Shown: one piece after another, positions 1-8,351 of the stretch
Layout: each line of letters begins with the position of its first letter
How positions within the stretch are numbered: position 1 is the stretch's first letter
Assembly: GCF_000455125.1 (NCBI RefSeq)
Contig: NZ_AUWR01000024.1
Location: 1 to 39,078 of the forward strand
Direction: 5' to 3'
Origin: Mycobacterium sp. UM_WGJ
Lineage (GTDB): Bacteria; Actinomycetota; Actinomycetes; Mycobacteriales; Mycobacteriaceae
Length of the DNA stretch: 39,078 nt
Notes under the pieces: model-generated
Database searches by the model: none
The model's input: the letters and a program-made list of their open reading frames with translations, nothing else
Told to the model about the DNA's origin: nothing
Made by a program: the position numbers and the translations under genes

Positions 1-23
1 ATGAACGCAGCGTCAACGCCGAA

Positions 24-797
24 TCACTTCGGCGCGAAACGCTGGCCGCCATCCAGACGGATGCACTGGCCGTTGAGCATCGGGTTCTCGACGATGGCCG
101 CCGCCAGTTTCGCGTACTCCTCGGGGCGACCCAGCCGCTTGGGGAACGCCGCATCCTTGGTCAGCACGGCGGCGAACTCGTCGGGGATGCCCTGGGTGAG
201 GCCCGTGGCGAACAGGCTGGGTGCGATCGCCAGCACCCGGACGCCCACAGCGCCCAGATCACGGGCCATCGTCAGGCACATTCCGGCGATGGCGGCCTTC
301 GACGCCGTGTAGGCGATCTGCCCGATCTGCCCCTCGAACGCCGCGATCGAGGACGTATTGATGATCACGCCGCGCTCGTCGTCTTCGGGCTCATTGGTGC
401 TCATGTGCCAGGCAGCGAGCCGGCTGACGTTGAAGGTCCCGACGACGTTGAGATCCTGGGTGCTGCGAAACGCCTCCAGGTCGTGCGGCCCGTCTCGTTT
501 GATCGTCCGCTCACCGATACCACCACCTGCGGTGGTGCCGCCGGCAGTGGTGACCGCGATGTGCAGCCCGCCCAACGCCTCGACCGCCTCGTTCAGCACC
601 CGCTCGATGCCGGCGAAATCGGTGACGTCGGCTTCGAAGAAGCTGCCGCCGATCGACTCGGCCACTTCTTTGCCCTTGGACTGCGGCCGGTCCAACACCG
701 CCACTCGGGCACCGCGTTTGGCCAACAGCTCCGCTGTCGCCTTACCGAAACCCGATGCGCCACCGACGATGATCGCGCGCTTGCCTTCGATCTCCAC
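24..797 (-). CDS. Short-chain dehydrogenase, 3-hydroxyacyl-CoA dehydrogenase type II-like
   Basis: This is a 257-residue cytosolic NAD(P)-dependent oxidoreductase with a classical SDR fold. The Rossmann glycine motif GGASGFG lies at residues 12-18. An Asp at 36 after the second strand favours NAD over NADP. The active site is visible as Asn117, Ser149/150, Tyr163 and Lys167 (YTASK). Overall it resembles type II 3-hydroxyacyl-CoA dehydrogenases, so I infer oxidation of a 3-hydroxyacyl-CoA in beta-oxidation; the substrate is unknown. I chose the GTG at 797 because GGGGAG sits a few bases upstream and homology begins there; the frame stays open further upstream. It lies 120 bases downstream of the SnoaL gene and has its own operator-like promoter region. 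Confidence 0.85.
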   Translation of the reverse strand: MEIEGKRAIIVGGASGFGKATAELLAKRGARVAVLDRPQSKGKEVAESIGGSFFEADVTDFAGIERVLNEAVEALGGLHIAVTTAGGTTAGGGIGERTIKRDGPHDLEAFRSTQDLNVVGTFNVSRLAAWHMSTNEPEDDERGVIINTSSIAAFEGQIGQIAYTASKAAIAGMCLTMARDLGAVGVRVLAIAPSLFATGLTQGIPDEFAAVLTKDAAFPKRLGRPEEYAKLAAAIVENPMLNGQCIRLDGGQRFAPK

Positions 798-848
798 GAA
801 CACTCCCCTTGTTTGGAACACGACGATCCGGGATCCGCCCCGGTGCCT

Positions 849-871
849 AATACTATAGCCATTCCCGTAAT
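849..871 (-). promoter_or_regulatory. Operator-like site, copy upstream of the SDR at 24-797
   Basis: On the plus strand this stretch matches the palindromic site at 17907-17929 at 15 of 23 positions by eye, sharing TAC, ATAG and GTAA blocks at the same spacing. On the minus strand it contains TATAGT, a plausible -10 box for the SDR gene, so a bound repressor would block it. The regulator is inferred to be the TetR protein encoded at 18033-18782. Confidence 0.45.
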
Positions 872-873
872 GC

Positions 874-889
874 ATTCGGTATAGCGAAT
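874..889. promoter_or_regulatory. Inverted repeat in the SDR promoter region
   Basis: ATTCG and CGAAT form perfect 5-base arms around a 6-base spacer (GTATAG), three bases from the operator-like site at 849-871. It may be a second regulator site or part of the core promoter. The sequence alone does not say which. Confidence 0.3.
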
Positions 890-917
890 AGGGATCGCGG
901 ACCGACGCATCAGGAGC

Positions 918-1406
918 TCAGTTCACGAACCGGCCGGCAACCCTGGCCAGCGTCGCGCGGACCCGCGGCGAGAGATAGACCGCGAACAGCCCGTTGAAGA
1001 TGTCCTCGCGCAGCCGGGTCAGCGTCGAGGTCTTGATCCGCCAGTCGCCGTCGACCTTTTCGTAGGTCTCGGTGTAGTGGCCATAGCCACGCAGGTTGAC
1101 GCCGGGGCCGAACCGCACCACGTCTTCGAGCGCCCACACCCCGTGCGCCGTGGTCGGCGAGTCCAGCGTGATGTCGGGCGCATGGACCTGGTGCACGGTG
1201 GGCTGGCCTCGCAGGCTTTTGCGGGTGAAGGCCACGAATTCATCGGCTCCCGTGACGACCTTGCCACCCGCGCCCGCGGTGTCGCTGACGAAGTCGTCGG
1301 TGAACAGGGCGCGCCAGGCCGCCCAGTCCTTGGTGTCCAGGTAGCGGCAGTAGCGGGACTTCAGGCGTTTGATCGCCTCGATCTGCGCCGCCGCGTCATC
1401 AGCCAC
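918..1406 (-). CDS. SnoaL-like / NTF2-fold protein
   Basis: This is a 162-residue protein with the SnoaL/ketosteroid-isomerase-like fold. It opens with an alpha-helical segment (IEAIKRLKSRYCRYLDTKDW) followed by the typical WRALFTDDF, then a cone of beta strands ending in WRIKTSTLTRL. Such proteins act as small isomerases, dehydratases or hydroxylase partners on cyclic substrates; the reaction here is unknown. I chose the GTG at 1406, which overlaps the end of the DUF35 gene by eight bases and suggests translational coupling. The much longer open frame upstream is a shadow of the DUF35 gene. The neighbours (DUF35, thiolase-like, acyl-CoA dehydrogenase) point to CoA-ester catabolism. Confidence 0.75.
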   Translation of the reverse strand: MADDAAAQIEAIKRLKSRYCRYLDTKDWAAWRALFTDDFVSDTAGAGGKVVTGADEFVAFTRKSLRGQPTVHQVHAPDITLDSPTTAHGVWALEDVVRFGPGVNLRGYGHYTETYEKVDGDWRIKTSTLTRLREDIFNGLFAVYLSPRVRATLARVAGRFVN

Positions 1407-1821
1407 GATCCGTCGCCGGTTCGTAGCGCAGCATGGTGACGTCGTGTTCGGGGTAATCGCAGAACACCGGCCGTACCCGCATCCCGACCGCCAGATCGGC
1501 CGGATCGGTGTTGACCAGTTCGGTGGAGAATCGCGGGCCCTCATCCCATTCGACGATCGCCAGCAGTTGCGGGACGGCGTCGGCGAAGTGCAGGCCGACC
1601 GGGCGGCGGGCCACGGTGAAGGAGTACAGCGTGCCCATCCCGGAGATTTCGCGCCATTGAAGATCGTCGGCCAGGGTGCGCGGTGCGCGGACCCGCGGGT
1701 AGAACACGTAGCTCTGGGTCGACGGCGAGTACTGGATGACGACGCGGTGCTGCGCCAGCGCATCCCAGAACGGAGCGGTAGTGGGCGTCTTGACCGGCAT
1801 CGGCCGTTCGAAGGTGGTCAT
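1399..1821 (-). CDS. DUF35 / OB-fold protein lacking the zinc-ribbon cysteines
   Basis: This is a 140-residue DUF35-type protein (Zn-ribbon plus OB-fold family), which normally partners thiolase-like proteins. The N-terminal part aligns with the rubredoxin-like ribbon region, but its four cysteines are missing: the segment reads VIQYSPSTQSYVFYPR, and the only Cys in the protein is near the C-terminus. The OB-fold part (GTLYSFTV, LLAIVEWDEGPR, VGMRVRPVF) is intact. In ChsH2-Ltp2 of steroid side-chain degradation, a DUF35 domain binds a thiolase-like subunit to form a retro-aldolase. The adjacent thiolase-like gene, 6 bases away, suggests the same kind of complex here. The ATG at 1821 is the clear start. 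Confidence 0.8.
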   Translation of the reverse strand: MTTFERPMPVKTPTTAPFWDALAQHRVVIQYSPSTQSYVFYPRVRAPRTLADDLQWREISGMGTLYSFTVARRPVGLHFADAVPQLLAIVEWDEGPRFSTELVNTDPADLAVGMRVRPVFCDYPEHDVTMLRYEPATDRG

Positions 1822-1827
1822 CGGGCT

Positions 1828-3036
1828 TCAGTCCCCTTCCAGGATGAGGGTCGTCTGTTCCGAGAGGATGCCGCCGTTACCCGAGACGAAGGCCCGGTTG
1901 CAGTCGGCCACCTGCGCGGCCCCGGCTCGGCCCATGATCTGGCGGGTGGCATCGCAGACGTGGTGCATGCCGCCGGCCAGGCCGGCCTGCCCGAAACCGA
2001 GCTGGCCGCCTGCGGTGTTGAGCGGGAAGTCGCCGCGGAAGGTCAGGTCGTGATCGGCGATGAACTGCATGCCTTTGCCCTTCTCGCAGAACCCGGCGTC
2101 CTCCAGGGACAGCAGCACGGTGATCGTGTAGCAGTCGTAGATGGAGACCATGTCCATATCCGCGCGAGTCAGATCCGTCATCGCGAAGGCGGTCTCGGCG
2201 GCCTCGCGGATCGGAGTCGCCAGCAGGTCTTCGGCGTACGTCGGGGTCTTGAATGGCACGTGTTCGCCGAATCCCTTGATCCACACCGGACGGTTACGGG
2301 CCCGCTTGGCGATGTCCGCACTCGCGATCACCACCGCAGCACCACCGACGCAGGGCATCACGATCTCGAGCATGTGCAGCGGGTCGGCGATCACCGGGCT
2401 GGCCAGTACGTCCTCGACGGTCAGCGGAGTGTCGCGCCAGATCGCGCCGTCGGTGTGATTGGCGTTGATGCGCTGGTCGACGACTAATTTGGCCATCGCC
2501 CGTTCGTCATAGCCGTAGACGGCGCCGTACCGGGTGGCGACCTGCCCGTAGGGACCGTTCTGGCCGAGGTTGCCGTAGGGAATCTCGAATTCGGCTTGCG
2601 GAGAACCGTATTGGTTGCTCGATGAGCCGAAGAACATGGCATCGACCAGCGGTTTGGGCTTACGTTCGGACATCGCGGTGATGTATCGGGCCGGCAGCGC
2701 ACACAGCACCACGTCACAGATGCCGAGTTCGATCGCCGCCGCGGCCCGCCACACCATGGCGGCCGCACTGGCGCCGCCCAGGTCCACGATCTCGGCGAAC
2801 CGTGCTGGGACCCCCAGGTATTCGGCGATCGTGGACGGCACGAAGATTTCCGATTCGCCCAGGTGCGAGGTGACGATGCCGTTCACGAGTTCGCCCGAAA
2901 GGCCCGCGTCGGCCAGCGCGTCCGCGCTCAACTCGGCCCATTGCTCCAGGGTGAACGGGGCGGGAGTGGCTTTGTTCATCCGCTCCGGCGGCAGCTCGAC
3001 GTAGCCGACGATCGCGGCGTCTCCACGTAATCCCAT
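1828..3036 (-). CDS. Thiolase-like (lipid-transfer / SCP-x type) protein
   Basis: This is a 402-residue thiolase-fold protein of the non-classical SCP-x/Ltp type. The usual nucleophile motif is replaced by LGGASAAAM around residues 86-94, with no cysteine. The C-terminal half keeps YDCYTI, the glycine-rich GGQLGFGQAGLAGG and a final GNGG. A protein without the nucleophilic Cys probably does not perform Claisen thiolysis. Paired with the DUF35 gene it more likely works as an Ltp2-like aldolase or C-C lyase on a CoA ester; this is inference. I chose the ATG at 3036 because AAGGA lies just upstream; an in-frame ATG at 3051 is possible. The fused acyl-CoA dehydrogenase gene ends 16 bases before this start. 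Confidence 0.8.
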   Translation of the reverse strand: MGLRGDAAIVGYVELPPERMNKATPAPFTLEQWAELSADALADAGLSGELVNGIVTSHLGESEIFVPSTIAEYLGVPARFAEIVDLGGASAAAMVWRAAAAIELGICDVVLCALPARYITAMSERKPKPLVDAMFFGSSSNQYGSPQAEFEIPYGNLGQNGPYGQVATRYGAVYGYDERAMAKLVVDQRINANHTDGAIWRDTPLTVEDVLASPVIADPLHMLEIVMPCVGGAAVVIASADIAKRARNRPVWIKGFGEHVPFKTPTYAEDLLATPIREAAETAFAMTDLTRADMDMVSIYDCYTITVLLSLEDAGFCEKGKGMQFIADHDLTFRGDFPLNTAGGQLGFGQAGLAGGMHHVCDATRQIMGRAGAAQVADCNRAFVSGNGGILSEQTTLILEGD

Positions 3037-3052
3037 GCGGGTGTCCTTCATC

Positions 3053-5272
3053 TCATTTGCGGGGCAGGCCGAGAATCATCTGCGCGATGATGTTCAGCTG
3101 AATTTCCTTGGTACCGCCACCGATCAGCTCGGCCGGCGACAACAGATACGGCTCGACAACGGCCGGGTCGGAGTCGGCCACCATCGCCAGTCGGCCGACA
3201 GTGGCCAATGTCGCGTGGAAGGTGCGGCGCAGCAGAACGTTCATCGCCACTTTGGCGATGCTCGACGACGCCCCGAAACCTTCGCCATCGAGCAGCCTGA
3301 TGATCTCGCGTACCCCGAGCGCCCTGATCGCATTGGCGTAGGCGTCGAGTTCGCCGAGTGCGCGCATCGCGTCATCGCGTGATCGGCCCGGGACCGCGGC
3401 GATGGACCGCAGCGCGACGGCTCGGTCATTCTCGACGTAGCCGCTGATGGCAGTGCGCTCCTCGGCCATGGTGGCGATCGCCAGCTGCCAGCCTTCGGTG
3501 GGCTCCCCGAGCAGCATCTCGTCGGGAACGAAGACGTCGGCGAGGAACACTTCGTTGAATTCGGCGGCCCCGGTGGCCATCACGATCGGCTGAACCTCGA
3601 TCCCGGCGGAGCGCATGTCCACGATGAAATAGCCGATACCGCGATGTTTGGCCGCCGCGGGGTCGGTGCGGGCCAGCAGTGCACCGTAGTCGGCCTGCTG
3701 CGCGGCCGACGTCCAGATCTTGTGACCGTTGATGCGCCATCCGCCGTCGACCTTGACCGCTCGGGTGGTCAGCGACGCCAGGTCGGAGCCGGCCCCGGGC
3801 TCGGAAAACAGCTGGCACCAGGCGAGCTCGCCGCGCTGTGTCGGGGGAATCAACCGCCGCTGCAGCGCATCCGGTGCGGCTCGTACCAGCGACGGCAGGA
3901 TCCATTCGGCGATGCCCAGCGACGGCCGGACCAGATCGGGGCGTTTGGCGAACTCCTCGACGATGATCAGCTGCTGCAACGGGGAGGCAGCCCGGCCCCA
4001 CGGCGCGGGCCACTGCGGGGCGATCAGCCCAGCGTCGGCGATCAGCGTGCGCTGCGGTCCCGTCTCAAAGTGCGGGTAGTCGCCTTGGCGTCCCGGACCG
4101 TCGTTGTCCAGCACTTCGGCGGCGTCGAGAGTCGCGGCGACACCCGCCCGGAACTCGGCGTCGGCGCCGCCGAGGTCGACGGTGAAGTCCCGCTGCTGCG
4201 CGACGGTCAGTTCGCCGAGCCGGCGCGCCCAGTCGGTGGCGGCGCCGATCGAAGCCGCGATGCTGGTGGCGCGGCGCCAATACAGGTGCAGATCGTGCTC
4301 CCAGGTGAACCCGATGGCGCCGAACATCGTCAAGGTGTCGAACACGGTGTCCGGGCATGGCGTGATCGCCGTCAATGCCGCGGTGGCGGCGGCAATCCGC
4401 TGCTGCTCGACCGTGTCGGTGGCGGCTCGCAGCGCATCCCAGGCAGCGGCGCAGGCCAATTCGGCGTTGACCAGCAACATGGCCGCCTGGTGTTGCAGGG
4501 CCTGAAATGTGCCGATGCGGACGCCGAACTGTTCCCTGGTGCGCAAATGCGCAGTGGCTGCCTCGACGCACCACCCGGCGATGCCGGCGCACACCGCGGC
4601 GGCGAGACCGACAGCCAGGTACTCCGCGCGCTCGGCGTCGATCCCGGCCAGGGCCGCGGCCGCGTTCGCGGGGTAATCAGCCAGCGTGATCGTGGCCAGG
4701 TCGGTGAGCAGGTCGGTGCCGGCCACCGGCACGATCGTCGCCCGGGCGGTTTCGACGACCGCCCAGAGTTCGGTTCCGTCCTCACCGCGAGCGCAGACCA
4801 GGGCAAGTCGAGCCGAGCGGGCACCCGAGATCACCTGGCAGGCACCACTGATCAGCCAACCGTCGTCGGCTCGTCGCGCAATGAATTCGGACTGCCCGGC
4901 AAGCACGACGGCTGCCGGTGCACCGGCGGCAAGAGCCCGCAGAAAGTCTTCCCGAGCCGGCGTGGACTCGGCGAGCAGCCCGACCACGCCCGCGGTCACC
5001 GTCGGCAGCAGCGGTCCGGGCAGGGACACCGTGCCGGCCGCTTCCAGGACAGCGGCGATGTCGAGCAGCCCGCCACCCTGGCCGCCGTACCGTTCGGGCA
5101 GGTGAATCGCATGAAACCCGTTGGCCACCAGATCGTCCCACCAGGGTGGCAGTTCCCCGGCGGCCAGCGCATCGAAGGCCTTGCGGGTGTCGGCCATCGG
5201 TGCGTGCCGGCCGGCGAACTGCCGCAGCGACTCGCCGAGCTGGCGTTGTTCGGCGCTGAGCGTCACGCTCAC
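3053..5272 (-). CDS. Fused double acyl-CoA dehydrogenase
   Basis: This 739-residue protein is about twice the usual acyl-CoA dehydrogenase length. Residues 1 to about 365 form one ACAD-like unit. From about 385 a second complete unit follows, with FAD-site motifs (FSEPGAGSDLASL, KIWTSAA) and the terminal GGGTKEIQLNIIAQ...LGLP signature. Long mycobacterial FadE proteins such as FadE34 have this fused layout, where one chain replaces an alpha2-beta2 pair. It should oxidise an acyl-CoA to the enoyl-CoA with FAD; the substrate is not predictable. GTG at 5272 is preceded by AGGAGAG. It starts 9 bases after the IclR gene, so the two are probably co-transcribed. Confidence 0.9.
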   Translation of the reverse strand: MSVTLSAEQRQLGESLRQFAGRHAPMADTRKAFDALAAGELPPWWDDLVANGFHAIHLPERYGGQGGGLLDIAAVLEAAGTVSLPGPLLPTVTAGVVGLLAESTPAREDFLRALAAGAPAAVVLAGQSEFIARRADDGWLISGACQVISGARSARLALVCARGEDGTELWAVVETARATIVPVAGTDLLTDLATITLADYPANAAAALAGIDAERAEYLAVGLAAAVCAGIAGWCVEAATAHLRTREQFGVRIGTFQALQHQAAMLLVNAELACAAAWDALRAATDTVEQQRIAAATAALTAITPCPDTVFDTLTMFGAIGFTWEHDLHLYWRRATSIAASIGAATDWARRLGELTVAQQRDFTVDLGGADAEFRAGVAATLDAAEVLDNDGPGRQGDYPHFETGPQRTLIADAGLIAPQWPAPWGRAASPLQQLIIVEEFAKRPDLVRPSLGIAEWILPSLVRAAPDALQRRLIPPTQRGELAWCQLFSEPGAGSDLASLTTRAVKVDGGWRINGHKIWTSAAQQADYGALLARTDPAAAKHRGIGYFIVDMRSAGIEVQPIVMATGAAEFNEVFLADVFVPDEMLLGEPTEGWQLAIATMAEERTAISGYVENDRAVALRSIAAVPGRSRDDAMRALGELDAYANAIRALGVREIIRLLDGEGFGASSSIAKVAMNVLLRRTFHATLATVGRLAMVADSDPAVVEPYLLSPAELIGGGTKEIQLNIIAQMILGLPRK

Positions 5273-5281
5273 GAGCTCTCC

Positions 5282-6184
5282 TTATGTTCTTCCACGCGCA
5301 GTCCACTGGGATTGGATACGCCCGGCGGTCTCTTGCACGGCCGCACCGAGATCGGCGACCTCCGCGGCGGTCAAGGCCGCGAACGGGGCGAGGCCCACCG
5401 ACATCGTCACCGTCCCGTCGATGTCGCGGACCGGAGCCGAGACACTGGCGATCGGATGCCGCTCGATGCCGCCGAGTTCGTCGGGCAGGTAGTCGACCTC
5501 GGTGAGATCGGCGAAGGCCGTGGCCAGTCGCGCGGTGATCTCGTCGGGCTCGCCGTCGGCCGCCAGCGCCTGCAGCGCCGAGTACACCCGGACGTATTCG
5601 CGGCTCATCCGGTCAATCGCATAGCCACGTCTGCCGACCTCGTCGAGCACCGCGCCCAGCCGTCGCCGTAGCCGCGGCGAGGGTGCGCCCAGCCCGCTCA
5701 GCCATTCCTTCTTGACCGGTTCGCCGGCGCCGGCGATGAACTCACGGCCGAAAGGTGCCACCAGCGGTATCCGGAATCCGGCTCCCAATCGCAGACCGGC
5801 GATCGACTCCCCAACCGAGTCGGTCACCACCACGGTCGCGCCCTGGCGGACACCGAGGATGGTCTGCCTGCCGACGGCGTCGAAGAGCCGCTGCAGCTCC
5901 GGCCGAAAGGCCTGCCGGTTGACCGGGCGGGCGAGCGCGGCCAGCGCGGGGCCCCAGGAATACCCGGCCGACTGGCGATCCCGCACGAGCCACTGCCGAC
6001 CCGCCAGGGTGGCAAGGATCGCGTGGCAGGTGCCGTGGCTGATGCCCAAGGTCTGCGAGATCTCCGAGAGGGAGAAACGCCGTTCCGGGTCGGCGGCCAG
6101 CAGCTCCAGGATCCGCATCACCCGCTCGGTCGGCGGCGACGAGACCGGACGGACCGTGCCGTCCGCGTCCGTCGCTGCCGTCAT
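5282..6184 (-). CDS. IclR-family transcriptional regulator
   Basis: This is a 300-residue regulator. An N-terminal winged helix-turn-helix (RVMRILELLAADPERRFSLS, then ISQTLGISHGTCHAIL) is followed by an IclR-type effector domain of about 180 residues that ends in a segment typical of the family (IASVSAPVRDIDG). IclR proteins bind small aromatic or acyl effectors and control nearby catabolic genes. The ATG at 6184 was chosen; a GTG at 6217 is in frame but would place the upstream palindrome inside the gene. The palindrome at 6199-6214, directly upstream, suggests autoregulation together with the downstream acyl-CoA dehydrogenase gene. Confidence 0.85.
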   Translation of the reverse strand: MTAATDADGTVRPVSSPPTERVMRILELLAADPERRFSLSEISQTLGISHGTCHAILATLAGRQWLVRDRQSAGYSWGPALAALARPVNRQAFRPELQRLFDAVGRQTILGVRQGATVVVTDSVGESIAGLRLGAGFRIPLVAPFGREFIAGAGEPVKKEWLSGLGAPSPRLRRRLGAVLDEVGRRGYAIDRMSREYVRVYSALQALAADGEPDEITARLATAFADLTEVDYLPDELGGIERHPIASVSAPVRDIDGTVTMSVGLAPFAALTAAEVADLGAAVQETAGRIQSQWTARGRT

Positions 6185-6198
6185 ACTTTCGAAAAATA

Positions 6199-6214
6199 CG
6201 TCGAATAGTCGACG
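6199..6214. promoter_or_regulatory. Palindrome upstream of the IclR gene (probable operator)
   Basis: CGTCGA and TCGACG form perfect 6-base arms around ATAG. The site lies 15 bases upstream of the chosen IclR start, and between that gene and the end of the SDR gene at 6235. IclR proteins commonly bind palindromes of about this length in their own promoters, so autoregulation is the simplest reading. Confidence 0.45.
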
Positions 6215-6234
6215 CACGCAAGTCTCATCGGACC

Positions 6235-7059
6235 TCAGCCGGCGGCCGCCACCCGCACGCGTTCCCGCATCGAGGCCACCACACCACCGTCGTTGAGGAT
6301 GTCGGTGCCGGTGAGATAACCCGCCTTGGCGCTGGCGCAGAACGCCAGCAGTTCAGCCATCTCCTCGGGCGTTCCCCAGCGCGGGACCGCGGCGTCGGCG
6401 ACCATCGCCCCCGCGCCGGCCTGCTCCTCCAACCGGCCCATCTCGGTGTCCACCGAACCCGGAGAGACCGAGACGATGCGCAACCCACGGCCGTTGAACC
6501 GTTCGGCCTGCGCGCTGGTGTACCAGCGCACGAACGCCTTGCTCACCGCGTAGGCGAACCCCGAACGCACCTCCGTTGGCATCGGGTCGCACACCGCCGC
6601 CATGGCCGACAAGAACGCGGCGGGGTCGAGTAGTGCCAGCGGGAACTGGCCGGCGGGAATCAGCTCGTCGGGCAGCAGGTGCGCGGCCATCGACGCCACG
6701 TTGACGATTGCGGCCCCCTCGGGGGCCACCCGAAAGAAGATCTCGTTGACGTTGACGGTGCCCACGGCATTGGTCCGCATGACGTAGTCCGCGCCGCCCA
6801 TGCTCGGGCTGACTCCGGCGGTGTGGATCACCGAGGTGACGGGCCCGAGGCCGGCCGCGGCATCGAACAGCGCGGCGACCGCGTTGCGGTCGGTGACGTC
6901 GCAGTGGACGCGGACGACGTCGAACTGCTTCAGCGCATCCGCAGCGGCGTCCAGCCGGTCTTGGCGGACATCGCAGAGCACCACGGGCTGCTCGCGACCC
7001 ACGATCTTCGCGGTGGCCAGACCCATCCCGCCCGCGCCGCCGGTGATCACCGAAACCAT
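6235..7059 (-). CDS. Atypical SDR with a long insert before the catalytic Tyr
   Basis: This is a 274-residue NAD(P)-binding protein. The glycine motif GGAGGMG lies at residues 7-13, an acidic residue follows strand two (LCDVRQ), and the active site is YAVSK. Between the serine-bearing strand (IVNVASMAAH) and the catalytic Tyr there is an insert of about 40 residues. This is much longer than in classical SDRs and resembles the 3-alpha-hydroxysteroid dehydrogenase/carbonyl reductase subgroup. I infer a hydroxyl/ketone oxidoreductase acting on a cyclic substrate. ATG at 7059 begins the Rossmann strand and lies 4 bases after the amidohydrolase stop, so the two are co-transcribed. Confidence 0.8.
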   Translation of the reverse strand: MVSVITGGAGGMGLATAKIVGREQPVVLCDVRQDRLDAAADALKQFDVVRVHCDVTDRNAVAALFDAAAGLGPVTSVIHTAGVSPSMGGADYVMRTNAVGTVNVNEIFFRVAPEGAAIVNVASMAAHLLPDELIPAGQFPLALLDPAAFLSAMAAVCDPMPTEVRSGFAYAVSKAFVRWYTSAQAERFNGRGLRIVSVSPGSVDTEMGRLEEQAGAGAMVADAAVPRWGTPEEMAELLAFCASAKAGYLTGTDILNDGGVVASMRERVRVAAAG

Positions 7060-7063
7060 CGGG

Positions 7064-8326
7064 CTATGCCTGCGCCAGCTGCTTCTCGGCGTACAGCCGC
7101 GCCCACTCGGCCCGCGGCCGGATCGACACATCGACATCGGTCGCCGTCGCCCGCAACGCCCCCACCGTCGCCTGCTCGCGCGGTGTCTTCGCGAACGGAT
7201 CCCAGCCGAAGAACCGGCAGGAGTTCTCCCAGGTGATCTTGTTGATGTCGGAGTCGTCGGCGCCGGCAGCCTCCAGCTCGGCGAGCACCTGCTCGGGGGC
7301 GTCCGGCCAGAAGCAGTCCGAGTGCGGGTAGTCGCACTCCCAGGCGATGATGTCGATGCCGATCTCGTGGCGCAGCTTCAACGACGTCTTGTCGGTGACG
7401 TAGCAGGCCAGCGAGTGCTCGCGGAACACCTCGGACGGCAGCTTGTCGCCGAAGTCGCGGCGCAGCCACTTCTGGTTGGTGTAGTGCCGGTCGCTGCGAT
7501 CCAGGTAGAACGGGATCCAGCCGATACCGCCCTCGGAGAACGCGAATTTCAGGTCGGGATAGTTGCGCATCGCCGGACCCCACAACAGGTCCTGAGCGCA
7601 CATCGCCGAGATCTGGGTGGCCAGAATGATCAGGTTGTCGATCGGGGCGTTGGGGGCCATGCTGATCGCCCCGAAACCGGTGCCGATGTGCAGACACATC
7701 ACCACACCGGTCTCCGAGAGGGTGCGGAACACCGGGCCCCAGTATTCGTCGTCGTGGTAGCTGGGTAGGCCCTCCAGGTGCGGCAGTTCGGGCATAGTGA
7801 CCGCCCGACAGCCCTTGGCCGCCACCCGGCGGATCTCGGCGCACATCGCCTCGGGGCTCCAGGTCGGCAGGATCGCGATCGGGATGAACCGGCCGGGATA
7901 GGAGCCGGCCCACTCGTCGATGTGCCAGTCGTTGTAGGCCGACACCATCACCAGCGTGACGTCCTCGCGAGTCATGTTGAGGTGACGTGCGGAGAATCCG
8001 GTGAAGGTCGGGAAGCACATCGAGGCGAGGATGCCGTTCCGGTTCATGTCGCGGACCCGCTCGTGCACGTCGTAAACGCCCGGGCGCATCTCGGCGAAGC
8101 CGGCCGGGTCGCGGCCCCACTCCTGCGCGGGCCACGACACCACCGCGTTCAGTCCGCTGACGCCCTGCGGTCGGCCCTGATACATCCACTGGTCGACGCC
8201 CTTTTCGTCGGTGACGACGATCGGCGCCTCCGCCTTGTACTTGGCCGGGACGTGGTTGAGGAACATGTCGGGCGGCTCCACCACATGGTCGTCGATGCTG
8301 ACCAGGATCAAGTCGTCTGTCTTCAT
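7064..8326 (-). CDS. Amidohydrolase-2 family metal-dependent enzyme
   Basis: This is a 420-residue TIM-barrel protein of the amidohydrolase-2 (ACMS-decarboxylase-like) family. The first metal motif is DDHVVEPP, with His14 and Glu17, a DxHxxE variant of the usual HxH. Later ligands fit MCLHIGTGF and the terminal ECDYPHSD. Family members are decarboxylases, hydratases or hydrolases that use one divalent metal, often on ring or ring-cleavage products. I chose the ATG at 8326; the open frame upstream runs into the divergent AraC gene. Only 25 bases separate the two divergent starts, which suggests that the AraC protein controls this gene and the SDR downstream. Confidence 0.82.
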   Translation of the reverse strand: MKTDDLILVSIDDHVVEPPDMFLNHVPAKYKAEAPIVVTDEKGVDQWMYQGRPQGVSGLNAVVSWPAQEWGRDPAGFAEMRPGVYDVHERVRDMNRNGILASMCFPTFTGFSARHLNMTREDVTLVMVSAYNDWHIDEWAGSYPGRFIPIAILPTWSPEAMCAEIRRVAAKGCRAVTMPELPHLEGLPSYHDDEYWGPVFRTLSETGVVMCLHIGTGFGAISMAPNAPIDNLIILATQISAMCAQDLLWGPAMRNYPDLKFAFSEGGIGWIPFYLDRSDRHYTNQKWLRRDFGDKLPSEVFREHSLACYVTDKTSLKLRHEIGIDIIAWECDYPHSDCFWPDAPEQVLAELEAAGADDSDINKITWENSCRFFGWDPFAKTPREQATVGALRATATDVDVSIRPRAEWARLYAEKQLAQA

Positions 8327-8351
8327 ACCTCTACTAGTACCCTGGGAAACC

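Noticed and set aside
918-1763. Extended 281-residue start for the SnoaL-like gene
   Set aside because: The upstream part overlaps the whole DUF35 gene in another frame and has Arg/Ser/Pro-rich shadow composition; homology starts at the GTG at 1406.
3644-5671. 675-residue plus-strand open frame opposite the fused acyl-CoA dehydrogenase
   Set aside because: It is an antisense shadow typical of high-GC DNA: low-complexity Gly/Arg/Gln composition, no domain, no ribosome site, and fully covered by clear minus-strand genes.
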